DNA of 64,000 nt from Stomatohabitans albus (GTDB lineage: Bacteria; Actinomycetota; Nitriliruptoria; Euzebyales; Euzebyaceae): positions 749,790-813,789 of the forward strand of contig NZ_JAYKKE010000001.1 of NCBI RefSeq assembly GCF_036336025.1, in the 5' to 3' direction. The notes below the pieces were generated by a model. That model searched no databases. It was not told where the DNA came from and worked only from the letters and a program-made list of their open reading frames with translations. The translations under genes were made by a program, and so were the position numbers. This document shows, one piece after another, positions 51,051-59,538 of this stretch (positions are counted from its first letter, which is position 1; each line of letters starts with the position of its first letter).

Positions 51051-53204
51051 GTGGCCCACGTGTCCTTGTATCGCAAGTACCGTCCGGATTCATTCGCAGA
51101 TGTGGTCGGTCAAGACCATGTGACTGAAACACTTGCTCGGGCGGTTGATACCCAAAGCTGGCATCACGCCTACCTGTTTTGTGGGCCTCGTGGCACCGGA
51201 AAAACATCGTCCGCACGGCTCTTAGCGATGGGGTTAAACGCTTCAATAGGACCAACCTCTCATCCAGATCCGAACGACCCAAACGTGGTTGCAATTCGTG
51301 AGGGCTCCAGCCCGGACGTTATCGAAATTGACGCAGCCTCAAATAGCGGTGTTGATGATGTGCGTGATCTCCGCGACAAAATCAACTACTCCCCAACCCA
51401 AGGCCGACTTCGTATTTATATTGTTGACGAATGCCATATGCTGAGTAATTCAGCCTGGAATGCATTTTTAAAAACGATTGAAGAACCCCCTGGGCATGTG
51501 GTGTTTATTTTTGCGACGACAGAGCCGCACAAAGTGTTACCAACCGTATTGAGTCGCACCCAGCGTTTTGATTTTCGTCGGGTAAGTGACCAGGTACTGA
51601 CCGATCATTGCAAGCGCATTTGTGTTGCTGAACAGGTCACGATTACCGATGAAGCCTTGGCCCCGATTGTGCGAGCTGGAGATGGCAGTGTTCGTGACAC
51701 GCTCAGTGTCCTGGATCAAGTGATTGCATTCACGGGCAATACGATTGATGTTGAATCGGTTAATCGTGTCCTTGGTACGGTTCCGAGTGATTTATTAGAC
51801 CAGTTGGTGAACGCTATCGCGCGGGCCGACGTTGCTGATGCCTTTGCACTTGTGGGGCGTGTTGCGGACCAAGGCATTGACCTCCGCCAGTTCGCACTTG
51901 ATGCGCAAAATCATTTGCGGGAGTTGTTGATTTTAAGTGCGGCGCCTGATTCGGGACTGATTGAAGGTACCCCAGAACGGCTAGCTGCGTTGCAGGCTCA
52001 AGCGGCGAGTGCAGACACTGAACGGCTGTTGTTCGCCGTAGAAATCTTGAATGATGCCCAGGTACGGATGCGGGCTGGTAACACCCGCTTACCCCTCGAA
52101 GTAGCCCTCGCTAAGGCGGTACTCAACGACGCTGATCGTGCCAAGCCAGTGCCTCGTCTCGCCCCTACTCCACGTACTCAGGGAGCGGGAACACCGGCTC
52201 CAACGGCGAGCACGCAGGCAAACGCACCAAGCCAGCAGCCTTCACCGGCCTCAGCAGCAGGAACTGAGCCGAACACGCAACAGCCCCGTTCTTCGTCTGC
52301 TCCAGGCAATGTTGTTGCCACACCTTCAGAACAAGCCGGAGCCGAATCACACCAGCACGCTGTCGAACCTGAACCTCAGGAACATCGTGCGTCTGAAGAA
52401 AAGAATACTCAAGCGGAGCAGAACGCGGCTGCATCGGTTCAGCCCGACGACGCACTGCAGTCAGCAAGTGAGCGCGCGGTACCACTGGAGGGTGAGGTGC
52501 TTGATGCGGTGGCCGAACAGGAGCTTGCACCGCAGCGAGAATCGCTCTTTAGTGCCGATGAAGATGCCCCCGCACCACTGCCATCGACCCAGGTCAGTCC
52601 ACCTCCAGGCCAAGATGTATCACCCGATGAACCTGTGGTTGAGTCTGAACCAGCTCCACCAGAACCAGCCCCTGAAATAGAACCAGACCCTGAAATAGAA
52701 CCAGGCCCTGAAGTGGTCGCGTCTGACCACCACCCCGAGCAGGCCACGGTGCAAGCGGTGGCCGACAAAGAAGCAACGACTGAAGACGCACCTCGCCTCG
52801 ATATCGCAACGGTAAATGCGCTTTGGAATCAAGCCCTCGGCCTGATCATGGGTGAATCCAAACGTATCGGATCAATTTATAGTCAGGGAGAACCGATCCG
52901 CGTAGATTCAACAACGGTGACCATTGGGTATCGGTACCAATTCCACGCTGATATGGCGAGTGAAGCGGACGCTAAAGCTGTCGCCAGCCGTCATATGTCA
53001 ACATTGCTAGGTACCGCTGTCAAGGTTGAATCAGAAACAAACGAACAAGCTGAACCTACAGCGGTGGCTGAACCAGCCGTAGAACCCGTTGAAGAGATTG
53101 AACCACTCATCGATGATCGTGTGGTTCAGGTTGATCCTGAACAACAGTTTCAAGATGCGGTCTCACTCGTTAAACGAGAACTTGGTGCCAGAGACTTCGA
53201 ATAG
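51051..53204 (+). CDS. dnaX: DNA polymerase III gamma/tau subunit
   Basis: 717 aa, GTG start with ACGGAGGAAT upstream. Clamp-loader motor: LYRKYRPDSFADVVGQDHV, Walker A GPRGTGKTSSARLLA (about 43-57), EIDAASNSGVDDVRDL, VDECHMLSNSAWNAFLKTIEEPP and SRTQRFDFRR. Unusually, the zinc module between Walker A and DAASN has no cysteine: the place of C-x8-C-x2-C-x2-C is taken by NASIGPTSHPDPNDPNVV. Residues about 365-585 are a long acidic and Pro-rich linker with 'PEIEPDPEIEPGPE' repeats, then a C-terminal tau-like domain. No internal frameshift signal was seen. Confidence 0.95.
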   Translation: MAHVSLYRKYRPDSFADVVGQDHVTETLARAVDTQSWHHAYLFCGPRGTGKTSSARLLAMGLNASIGPTSHPDPNDPNVVAIREGSSPDVIEIDAASNSGVDDVRDLRDKINYSPTQGRLRIYIVDECHMLSNSAWNAFLKTIEEPPGHVVFIFATTEPHKVLPTVLSRTQRFDFRRVSDQVLTDHCKRICVAEQVTITDEALAPIVRAGDGSVRDTLSVLDQVIAFTGNTIDVESVNRVLGTVPSDLLDQLVNAIARADVADAFALVGRVADQGIDLRQFALDAQNHLRELLILSAAPDSGLIEGTPERLAALQAQAASADTERLLFAVEILNDAQVRMRAGNTRLPLEVALAKAVLNDADRAKPVPRLAPTPRTQGAGTPAPTASTQANAPSQQPSPASAAGTEPNTQQPRSSSAPGNVVATPSEQAGAESHQHAVEPEPQEHRASEEKNTQAEQNAAASVQPDDALQSASERAVPLEGEVLDAVAEQELAPQRESLFSADEDAPAPLPSTQVSPPPGQDVSPDEPVVESEPAPPEPAPEIEPDPEIEPGPEVVASDHHPEQATVQAVADKEATTEDAPRLDIATVNALWNQALGLIMGESKRIGSIYSQGEPIRVDSTTVTIGYRYQFHADMASEADAKAVASRHMSTLLGTAVKVESETNEQAEPTAVAEPAVEPVEEIEPLIDDRVVQVDPEQQFQDAVSLVKRELGARDFE

Positions 53205-53255
53205 GCGCATCGCCGTCTACCCTATGAGGTCAACCATTTCAGTAAAGGAAGAACT

Positions 53256-53573
53256 ATGAGCAATCAGCAACAGCAGATGATGCGTCAGGCCCAGGCCATG
53301 ATGAAGAAGATGACTGCCGCTCAAGAGGAGTTGGCAGAACAAGAAACGACTGTCACGGTTGGTGGCGGTACCGTTAGCGTTTCCATCACCGGCGATGGCA
53401 TGGTAACGGGTATTGAAATTAAGCCTGAGGTTGTTGACCCTGACGACGTTGAAATGTTGCAGGACTTAATTTTGGCTGGAGTCAATGAGGCCATTACGGC
53501 GGCCAAAGAGCTCGAAGGTGAAGTGATGGGTGGCATTGCTGGCGGTCTGGGTCTCCCACCGGGACTGCTGTAA
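53256..53573 (+). CDS. YbaB/EbfC nucleoid-associated protein
   Basis: 105 aa. QQMMRQAQAMMKKMTAAQEELAEQETTVTVGGG and VSITGDGMVTGIEIKPEVVDPDDVEMLQDLILAGVNEA are the family pattern (both spread over the helix-strand-helix fold), ending in a Gly-rich tail GGIAGGLGLPPGLL. Binds DNA as a dimer. Sits between dnaX and recR as in most bacteria. Confidence 0.95.
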   Translation: MSNQQQQMMRQAQAMMKKMTAAQEELAEQETTVTVGGGTVSVSITGDGMVTGIEIKPEVVDPDDVEMLQDLILAGVNEAITAAKELEGEVMGGIAGGLGLPPGLL

Positions 53574-53578
53574 CCACA

Positions 53579-54187
53579 ATGTACGAAGGGCCGGTTCAAC
53601 GGCTCATTGATGAGCTAGGGCGCCTTCCTGGGATAGGCCCCAAAAGCGCTCAGCGGTTGGCGTTCCATCTTCTTGATCAGCCGACCGCTGAGATTGAACG
53701 TCTTGCGGATGCCATCATGGCAGCAGGGCGCGATGTTCATCTTTGTGCTCAATGCCACAACGTTGCCGAGGGACAAATCTGCCGTATTTGTGCGGATACG
53801 CGACGCGGTGATGATGTGTTGTGCGTTGTTGCTGAGGCACGGGATATCCAAGCTATTGAGAAAACGGGGGAGTTCCGGGGTCGGTACCATGTGCTCGGTG
53901 GTCTCTTGATGCCGATTAACGGCATTACCCCTGATCAGCTTCATATCGACACGCTGGTACAGCGGATTTCCCAGCTCAGTGATTTGAATGAAGTCGTGTT
54001 GGCGTTTTCATCCACCGTTGATGGTGAAACAACCGCGAACTATGTGCGCCAACAGATTGAGCGCCAGCATCCAGGGGTTCGCGTAACACGTATTGCCAGC
54101 GGGCTTCCTGTAGGTGGTGACCTCGAATATGCGGACCAAGTCACCTTGGGGCGTGCCTTTGCAGGGCGCACCGCTATGGAGAACTAG
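53579..54187 (+). CDS. recR: Recombination protein RecR
   Basis: 202 aa. Helix-hairpin-helix LPGIGPKSAQRLAFHLL (about residues 15-31), intact C4 zinc finger CAQCHNVAEGQICRIC (about 58-73), and a Toprim domain with VVAEARDIQAIEKTGEFRGRYHVLGG split over residues 84-109. Works with RecO/RecF in gap repair. 5 bases after the YbaB gene. In contrast to DnaX and HolB its zinc finger is kept. Confidence 0.97.
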   Translation: MYEGPVQRLIDELGRLPGIGPKSAQRLAFHLLDQPTAEIERLADAIMAAGRDVHLCAQCHNVAEGQICRICADTRRGDDVLCVVAEARDIQAIEKTGEFRGRYHVLGGLLMPINGITPDQLHIDTLVQRISQLSDLNEVVLAFSSTVDGETTANYVRQQIERQHPGVRVTRIASGLPVGGDLEYADQVTLGRAFAGRTAMEN

Positions 54188-54280
54188 AAAGAGTCATTGA
54201 TAGGCTCTGAAAGTGGCGTGCCTGATCGACGCCCATTTTGGCTACAACCACACGAAATCTGACATGTAGTCTTGTTCCCC

Positions 54281-55549
54281 ATGACAGAACCGGCAGATCT
54301 CCCGATCATCGTCCAAAAATTTGGTGGGACGAGTGTGGCAACAACCGACCGGATCGAACGGGTAGCTGATCGTGTGCTACGCACCCAGAAAGCAGGCTAT
54401 CGCGTTGTTGTGGTGGTCAGCGCGATGGGAAAGTCCACTGATGACCTTGTAACCATGGCTGAACGTATCACCCGGCGTCCTGGTGGTCGTGAGATGGACA
54501 TGTTGTACACCACCGGTGAACGGGTGACGATGAGTTTGCTCGCGATGGCTATTGCCGAAGAAGGCGGCAAAGCGCGTAGTTTCACCGGCAGCCAGGCCGG
54601 CATCATCACCGATGATATTCACGGTAAAGCAAAGATTTTGCGTATTACCCCACAACGTGTACTCGACTGTGTTAATGCCGGAGAAATCGCCATTGTGGCG
54701 GGCTTCCAAGGGGTTAGTGAAAACACGAAAGATGTAACAACCTTGGGACGTGGGGGGTCAGATACCACGGCGGTAGCCCTAGCTGCGGCGCTCGAGGCTG
54801 ATGCGTGTGAGATTTATACCGATGTGGATGGGGTGTTCTCTGCAGATCCGCGCATCGTTCCTAATGCTCGCAAGCTTGATCGTATTAGTGCAGAAGAAAT
54901 GCTTGAGATGAGTGCTGCCGGGGCGGGGATTCTCCAGCTCCGGAGCGTGGAATTTGGACGCAACCACGGGGTTGATATTCACGTGCGTTCATCGTTCTCT
55001 CAACAACCAGGAACTTGGGTCTACGCCAAGGAGGATGAAATGGAACATGCCGTCATCGCTGGGGTTGCCCACGATTCAAGTGAAGCCAAAGCAACATTGC
55101 GCTCTATTCCAGATCGCCCTGGCGTCAGCGCCGCGATTTTCTCGGCATTAGCTGATGCGAATGTGAACGTGGACATGATTGTGCAAAACGTCTCTGAGAG
55201 CGCAAAAACAGATATGACGTTTACATTCCCTGAAAGTGATCGTGACACCGTTGAACGTGTCCTTCATCCAGTTGCAGCCGCGTTGGGATCGCCCGGGTTT
55301 GAGATTGAAGACCGAATTGGCAAAGTTTCCCTTGTTGGTGCTGGCATGAAAACAAATCCGGGGGTGGCTGCCAAAATGTTTGAAGCCCTCCGTGATGCCA
55401 ATATCAATATTCAAATTATTTCTACATCTACGATCCGTGTTTCAGTTGTCATTGATGAAGATGACATTGACGAAGCTGTGCGAGCCATCCATGCCGCATT
55501 TGGGCTAGATGGTGACCAGGCTGTTGCCGTTGAAGGGAGCCGAGGGTGA
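54281..55549 (+). CDS. lysC: Aspartate kinase
   Basis: 422 aa. ATG 54281 is preferred; the frame also includes a TTG at 54272 with no better support. Kinase phrases VQKFGGTSVATTDRI (about 9-23), TLGRGGSDTTAVALAAAL and CEIYTDVDGVFSADPR; two C-terminal ACT domains with IPDRPGVSAAIF and VNVDMIVQNVSE, feedback sites for Lys/Thr. First step of the aspartate pathway. The stop overlaps asd by 4 bases. Actinobacterial lysC often has an internal start for a beta subunit; this was not resolved here. Confidence 0.96.
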   Translation: MTEPADLPIIVQKFGGTSVATTDRIERVADRVLRTQKAGYRVVVVVSAMGKSTDDLVTMAERITRRPGGREMDMLYTTGERVTMSLLAMAIAEEGGKARSFTGSQAGIITDDIHGKAKILRITPQRVLDCVNAGEIAIVAGFQGVSENTKDVTTLGRGGSDTTAVALAAALEADACEIYTDVDGVFSADPRIVPNARKLDRISAEEMLEMSAAGAGILQLRSVEFGRNHGVDIHVRSSFSQQPGTWVYAKEDEMEHAVIAGVAHDSSEAKATLRSIPDRPGVSAAIFSALADANVNVDMIVQNVSESAKTDMTFTFPESDRDTVERVLHPVAAALGSPGFEIEDRIGKVSLVGAGMKTNPGVAAKMFEALRDANINIQIISTSTIRVSVVIDEDDIDEAVRAIHAAFGLDGDQAVAVEGSRG

Positions 55550-56586
55550 GTGCCCGGACTATTGCGGTTGTCGGCGCCACAGGGGCAGTGGGTGAGGAAA
55601 TCCGCTCAATTCTATTGGAACGGCAGGTAGAAGCTGACCATTGGGTTTTTCTTGCCTCTGCGCGCAGTGCAGGGCGGTCTATTGACCACGGTGAGCAAAC
55701 TATTGAAGTGCGCGACCTGGCATCACCGAACGCTTTTGATGGCGTTAACATCGCCCTCTTTTCTGCGGGTGGTAGTCGTTCGTTGGAATACGCACCTAAG
55801 GCCGTTGAAGCTGGTGCTCTGGTTGTAGACAATTCCTCCGCATTTCGAAGTGACCCCGATGTACCACTCGTTGTTGCGGAAGTGAATGCAGATGCCTTGG
55901 ATACACGACCGGTAAAGGGCATTGTGGCGAACCCGAATTGCACAACGATGGCGGTTATGTTGCCCATGAAAGCGCTGCATGATGCCTTTGGGCTGACTGA
56001 AATGGTGTGCTCAACCTATCAGGCGGCCGGTGGGGCAGGACAAAGTGGAATTGATGAACTTCATGCCCAAGTCGATGTGCTTATCCATCACCGGGATGCA
56101 TTGCGCCATGATGGGGTAGACGCCATTGGTCAGGTAACCCCTGAGGTATTCATGTCTCCGCTGGCCTACAACGTTGTGCCAATGTTGGGGAATATGCAAG
56201 ACAATGGCTATACCGATGAAGAACTGAAACTGCTCTTTGAGAGCCGGAAGATTCTCGGTATCCCCGCCTTAAAGGTTGCCCCAACGTGTGTTCGCGTTCC
56301 GGTGGTCAGTGGCCATGCTATTAGTGTTCGGGCCACGTTTGCGGCCCCTGTCACACGTGAAGCTGCGTTGGAGGCTATGTCCGGATTTGACGGAATGGTC
56401 CTCGATGAGTTTGCTACCCCGCTGGCCTATGCCGGTGGAGATCCCGTTGCGGTTGGTCGTGTACGTCAAGATCTCTTTGATGACCATACCCTCAACCTTT
56501 GGGTGGTCGGGGATAACCTGCGCAAAGGGGCGGCATTAAATGCGGTTCAAATCGCTGAAGCGTTGATTGAACGTGGTCACGCCTGA
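55546..56586 (+). CDS. asd: Aspartate-semialdehyde dehydrogenase
   Basis: 346 aa, GTG start overlapping lysC by 4 bases. NADP loop VVGATGAVGEEI (about residues 8-19), active-site Cys in ANPNCTTMAV (about 128-137), SGHAISVRATF with the second-site His. Second step of the aspartate pathway, giving aspartate semialdehyde for Lys, Thr, Met and diaminopimelate for the wall. Confidence 0.97.
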   Translation: MSARTIAVVGATGAVGEEIRSILLERQVEADHWVFLASARSAGRSIDHGEQTIEVRDLASPNAFDGVNIALFSAGGSRSLEYAPKAVEAGALVVDNSSAFRSDPDVPLVVAEVNADALDTRPVKGIVANPNCTTMAVMLPMKALHDAFGLTEMVCSTYQAAGGAGQSGIDELHAQVDVLIHHRDALRHDGVDAIGQVTPEVFMSPLAYNVVPMLGNMQDNGYTDEELKLLFESRKILGIPALKVAPTCVRVPVVSGHAISVRATFAAPVTREAALEAMSGFDGMVLDEFATPLAYAGGDPVAVGRVRQDLFDDHTLNLWVVGDNLRKGAALNAVQIAEALIERGHA

Positions 56587-56675
56587 GCTGAAAAGATTAC
56601 GTATCGTTTACTGATAACTTCTTAGCGTAAGAACAGTGCGTATCTGCTCAAAGCCATGTACCATAACGGCCCAAT

Positions 56676-56749
<74 letters not shown>

Positions 56750-56753
56750 CGAT

Positions 56754-56780
56754 AAGAACCGCCTGCATAGGCGGTTCTTT
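56754..56780 (+). terminator. Terminator after tRNA-Pro
   Basis: AAGAACCGCCT (56754-56764) pairs with AGGCGGTTCTT (56769-56779), loop GCAT, then TCACG. Confidence 0.85.
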
Positions 56781-57176
56781 CACGTTGCAGGATACTTCGA
56801 GCTATTGATTGCCCTAGCTGGAATAGCGGGTAGTTGCATGTAGTAAATAACTTACGTTATTGACTCATATAACGTTTGCCCGCAATGGGAGTATTTAGGT
56901 ACTCTTTGCGAAGTCGTCCAAAAGATATGTACGAATAGGCTTTGGTAGCTTTCAAAGCAAGCTTCTTTGTCGCATCTTTATTCTATCGCATTTGTTAGGT
57001 AGGTAGATTTAACATCTTATTACCTTTACATATCCGATAGTAAATAAACCTGTTTTACCTCTCCCTCTATTTTTGGGACTCTCATTCGACAAGTCATCTA
57101 AGAGATGTCATTAATGGTTCTCCAAAAGTAAATACGAACTTGGAACCAAATATTAAATGAGAAAGGTGATGGATAT
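56781..57176. other. AT-rich intergenic stretch
   Basis: About 400 bases without a convincing coding frame or RNA gene. It leads into the secreted-protein gene; the ribosome binding site AAAGGTG is at about 57162. Promoter elements could not be fixed with confidence. Confidence 0.5.
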
Positions 57177-57668
57177 ATGTCATTCATAGCATCTAAACGA
57201 TTAATCAGCTCAGCACTCGCATTGGGTATCGCGGCCTCCGCATTCACCGTGCTTCCAACAACGTCAGCTTCTGCCGCTCCATGGAATAGTCACGACGTAG
57301 CCAACACTGCAAGTCATCCTCGGTACAACCAGGCGCGTCAAGTCTCAACGGATATTCCAGACATTACGGTTAAATCTGGTGAGTACTTCACATTGGATTT
57401 AGGGCCATATATTCACAATGCTGATGATTTCACCGTTCTTATCAATAGCTTGCCCTACGGTGTGAACTATGACCACGACACTAAAACAATCAGTGGAAGT
57501 ACTCCGTTCGCTCAAGACTATAATGTCAATGTCTTCTTAAAGGGGCGTCGTAACAAGTGGCTACAGTCATTCACCTTAACTGTAGAACCAAGTTACTCAG
57601 ACCCCAACGATTATCCGCGGAATACAGATGATCCGGCGCTTAATCGCCTTCCGCATTTCCGTCGCTAG
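57177..57668 (+). CDS. Secreted Ig/cadherin-like small protein
   Basis: 163 aa. Signal peptide (residues 1-34) with cleavage after SASA. The mature part has VKSGEYFTLDLGPYIHNAD, LPYGVNYDHDTKTISGSTP and FTLTVEP, which is the rhythm of the Ig-like dystroglycan-type cadherin fold ('F-x-L-D-L ... G-x-x-x-D-x-x-T-x-x-I-S-G-T-P'). Only one such unit, then a Pro/Asp-rich basic end. No wall anchor motif, so likely free or loosely bound. Upstream AT-rich region suggests its own promoter; strong terminator downstream. Confidence 0.75.
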   Translation: MSFIASKRLISSALALGIAASAFTVLPTTSASAAPWNSHDVANTASHPRYNQARQVSTDIPDITVKSGEYFTLDLGPYIHNADDFTVLINSLPYGVNYDHDTKTISGSTPFAQDYNVNVFLKGRRNKWLQSFTLTVEPSYSDPNDYPRNTDDPALNRLPHFRR

Positions 57669-57685
57669 CATTACTTGACAATCAG

Positions 57686-57728
57686 GTGTTGGGTTTGGCA
57701 TAGGTACATGTCAAACCCAACACTTTTT
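57686..57728 (+). terminator. Terminator after the secreted protein
   Basis: GTGTTGGGTTTG (57686-57697) pairs perfectly with CAAACCCAACAC (57712-57723), followed by five T. Long 14 base loop. Confidence 0.9.
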
Positions 57729-57772
57729 GTGTGTGAATGAGTTTGATAAACCTAGTAGGAAATATGTAGGTA

Positions 57773-58381
57773 TTACCGAAGTGATTTTTTAAAGTGGTTA
57801 ATATCTTGGCGCTCAAAGTGAGGTGCATTAAACGCAATATCGGGGGCATCGTGCTTCCCAACAAGTACTCCGCCATAACCGGTAGGGTCATCTGTTTTGA
57901 TATGTTGTGCAAATAGCATCGGTAACAGACCAGCATGACATACGGTCGTAATGATATGGATACCTACTCGTCCGCTCTTAAGGACGAGGGTTTGAAATGT
58001 TGAGGCATGATCCTCAGGTAACCCATCAACAGCAGGAAAAACAGCCACAATTGGGTGGTACGGTGCCGTTTCATTCTCTAGCCGACGATAGAGTTCATCA
58101 TCAACATGAGATAAGAGCGCAAGCCCTTGTGGACCCTCACGCCCTTCCATACCGAGCAGTTCGGGCTCAGTATCTATAGAACGAAAATGACGAAAGAGCC
58201 CCATGACGACATTCCATAGATGCCGCTCAGGTTGCCCCTCGCCATCAATCTCTATGAGGGTATTACCAACGCTTAGCTCAATCGGTTCAGACTCTGGCAG
58301 GAGCGCGAGAAGGGTACGTGATCGAGCTCCCTCGGCGTTGGCAATGTCGTCTAGCCCATACACGAAATCCATACGGGTCAT
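57773..58381 (-). CDS. Unknown protein, possibly FtsK-motor-like without Walker A
   Basis: 202 aa. No sure family. The order IELSVGNTLIEIDGEGQPERHL, RHFRSIDTEP, HPIVAVFPAVDGLPED, LVLKSGRVGIHIITTVCHAG (each being one strand-helix unit) resembles the second half of the FtsK/SpoIIIE motor: 'G-x-D-x-x-G-x-P', then 'Y-x-V-V-I-x-D-E-x-x-x-L', then 'R-A-x-G-I-H-L-I-x-A-T-Q'. The P-loop and the catalytic acidic residues are missing, so it would not be an active motor. The phosphoesterase gene upstream on the same strand ends 28 bases before this start. Confidence 0.6.
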   Translation of the reverse strand: MTRMDFVYGLDDIANAEGARSRTLLALLPESEPIELSVGNTLIEIDGEGQPERHLWNVVMGLFRHFRSIDTEPELLGMEGREGPQGLALLSHVDDELYRRLENETAPYHPIVAVFPAVDGLPEDHASTFQTLVLKSGRVGIHIITTVCHAGLLPMLFAQHIKTDDPTGYGGVLVGKHDAPDIAFNAPHFERQDINHFKKSLR

Positions 58382-58408
58382 ACCTTCCTACGTATTGTGG
58401 TTATGCTC

Positions 58409-59314
58409 CTACATCTGAATATCAATAATGCGTACCTCAGGGCGGCATGCAAACCGGAACGGCGCATAGGTTGAATGACCGAGGCCTGCGGTAACCACGA
58501 GTGGGGTATCACGGTGGTAACTCAGCCCACTTGCTTGAGCAGGAGGGAGATCGCAATTGGTGACAAGTGCCCCATAAAACGGTACACAGACCTGTCCACC
58601 ATGGGTGTGGCCGGCAAGAATAAGGTCACACCCAATGCCTACATAGTGGTCCAAGACCCGGCGATAGGGGGCATGGGTGATTCCAAGTTGTATCACTACA
58701 GGTTCGTTAGGTTGGTGGGCAACCGCACCCAAGTCATCACGGCCAATATGCGGATCGTCAACAACACTGAAATGAATACGGCCCTGTGGTGAGGTAAGAA
58801 CTCCTTGACCATTCACCGGAACGATCCACCCGGCATCCTCTAGACCGGCGATAAACCGATCGGTGTTAAATCGTTCACCGGTAGGTTTGACATTACTGGT
58901 ACGTGAAACAAAATATCGAAATGGATTCAGTGCTGGTGTCGGCCCCCAGTAGTCATGGGCACCCAATGCCGCAATAGCTGGTACCGAAGGCAATGCGGCT
59001 GTCATCGCAGCATGGGTGGCAATGACAGCATCCATACCCCCCGCATGTTCCAGATTGTCACCCGCTGAGACAATCAAATCTGGCTGCGCATCGACCACCG
59101 CATTCATCACATAGTGCAGACGATGCTCTTGACCGGGCCGATAATGTAAATCACTAAAGAGGGCGATTCGCAAGGGAGATACCACGGGACGGTCACGGTG
59201 GATCGTGTCGAATCGAGTGGTGTACCAGCGGCGTTCAATAGCCACACCGTAGAGAAAACAGGTAGCGGCCATTCCAGCAAGCCCCAACGCGCTTCGGGCA
59301 ATAAAACGGTTGCT
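58409..59314 (-). CDS. Membrane-anchored metallophosphoesterase (YkuE-like)
   Basis: About 301 aa from a GTG at 59314 placed six bases after AAGGAG; the frame runs on to 59356. One N-terminal helix (about 8-26) then a calcineurin-like domain with the metal-binding motifs FSDLHYRPG, SAGDNLEHAG (GDxx), ALGAHDYWG (usually GNHD, here Ala for Asn), THAPYRR and AGHTHGGQV. The Asn-to-Ala change removes a common metal ligand, so activity is uncertain. Similar YkuE-type enzymes act on membrane or wall phosphoesters. Confidence 0.87.
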   Translation of the reverse strand, partial: SNRFIARSALGLAGMAATCFLYGVAIERRWYTTRFDTIHRDRPVVSPLRIALFSDLHYRPGQEHRLHYVMNAVVDAQPDLIVSAGDNLEHAGGMDAVIATHAAMTAALPSVPAIAALGAHDYWGPTPALNPFRYFVSRTSNVKPTGERFNTDRFIAGLEDAGWIVPVNGQGVLTSPQGRIHFSVVDDPHIGRDDLGAVAHQPNEPVVIQLGITHAPYRRVLDHYVGIGCDLILAGHTHGGQVCVPFYGALVTNCDLPPAQASGLSYHRDTPLVVTAGLGHSTYAPFRFACRPEVRIIDIQM

Positions 59315-59538
59315 CACCACTGACTCCTTTTCAGCGTTCACGGTTTGTGTAACCACAAGATTACGTGTCTAAACCCTTGTAAAACCTGACTTTTGCATAG
59401 ACGGTGTGGGCAGTGTGTTGTGATTTTGTGTCAGGGTTTACACTGGGAAACCTGTCCACATAGACAGGTCAATAATGAACTGGCAGATAGGCGAGGGGTC
59501 GGACAGCTAGAGAAAGCCCCCATGACTAAAGGGATAGA

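Noticed and set aside
50942-51127. Short plus-strand frame before dnaX
   Set aside because: It overlaps dnaX out of frame and only reflects the leader; dnaX has a clear GTG start with ribosome binding site at 51051.
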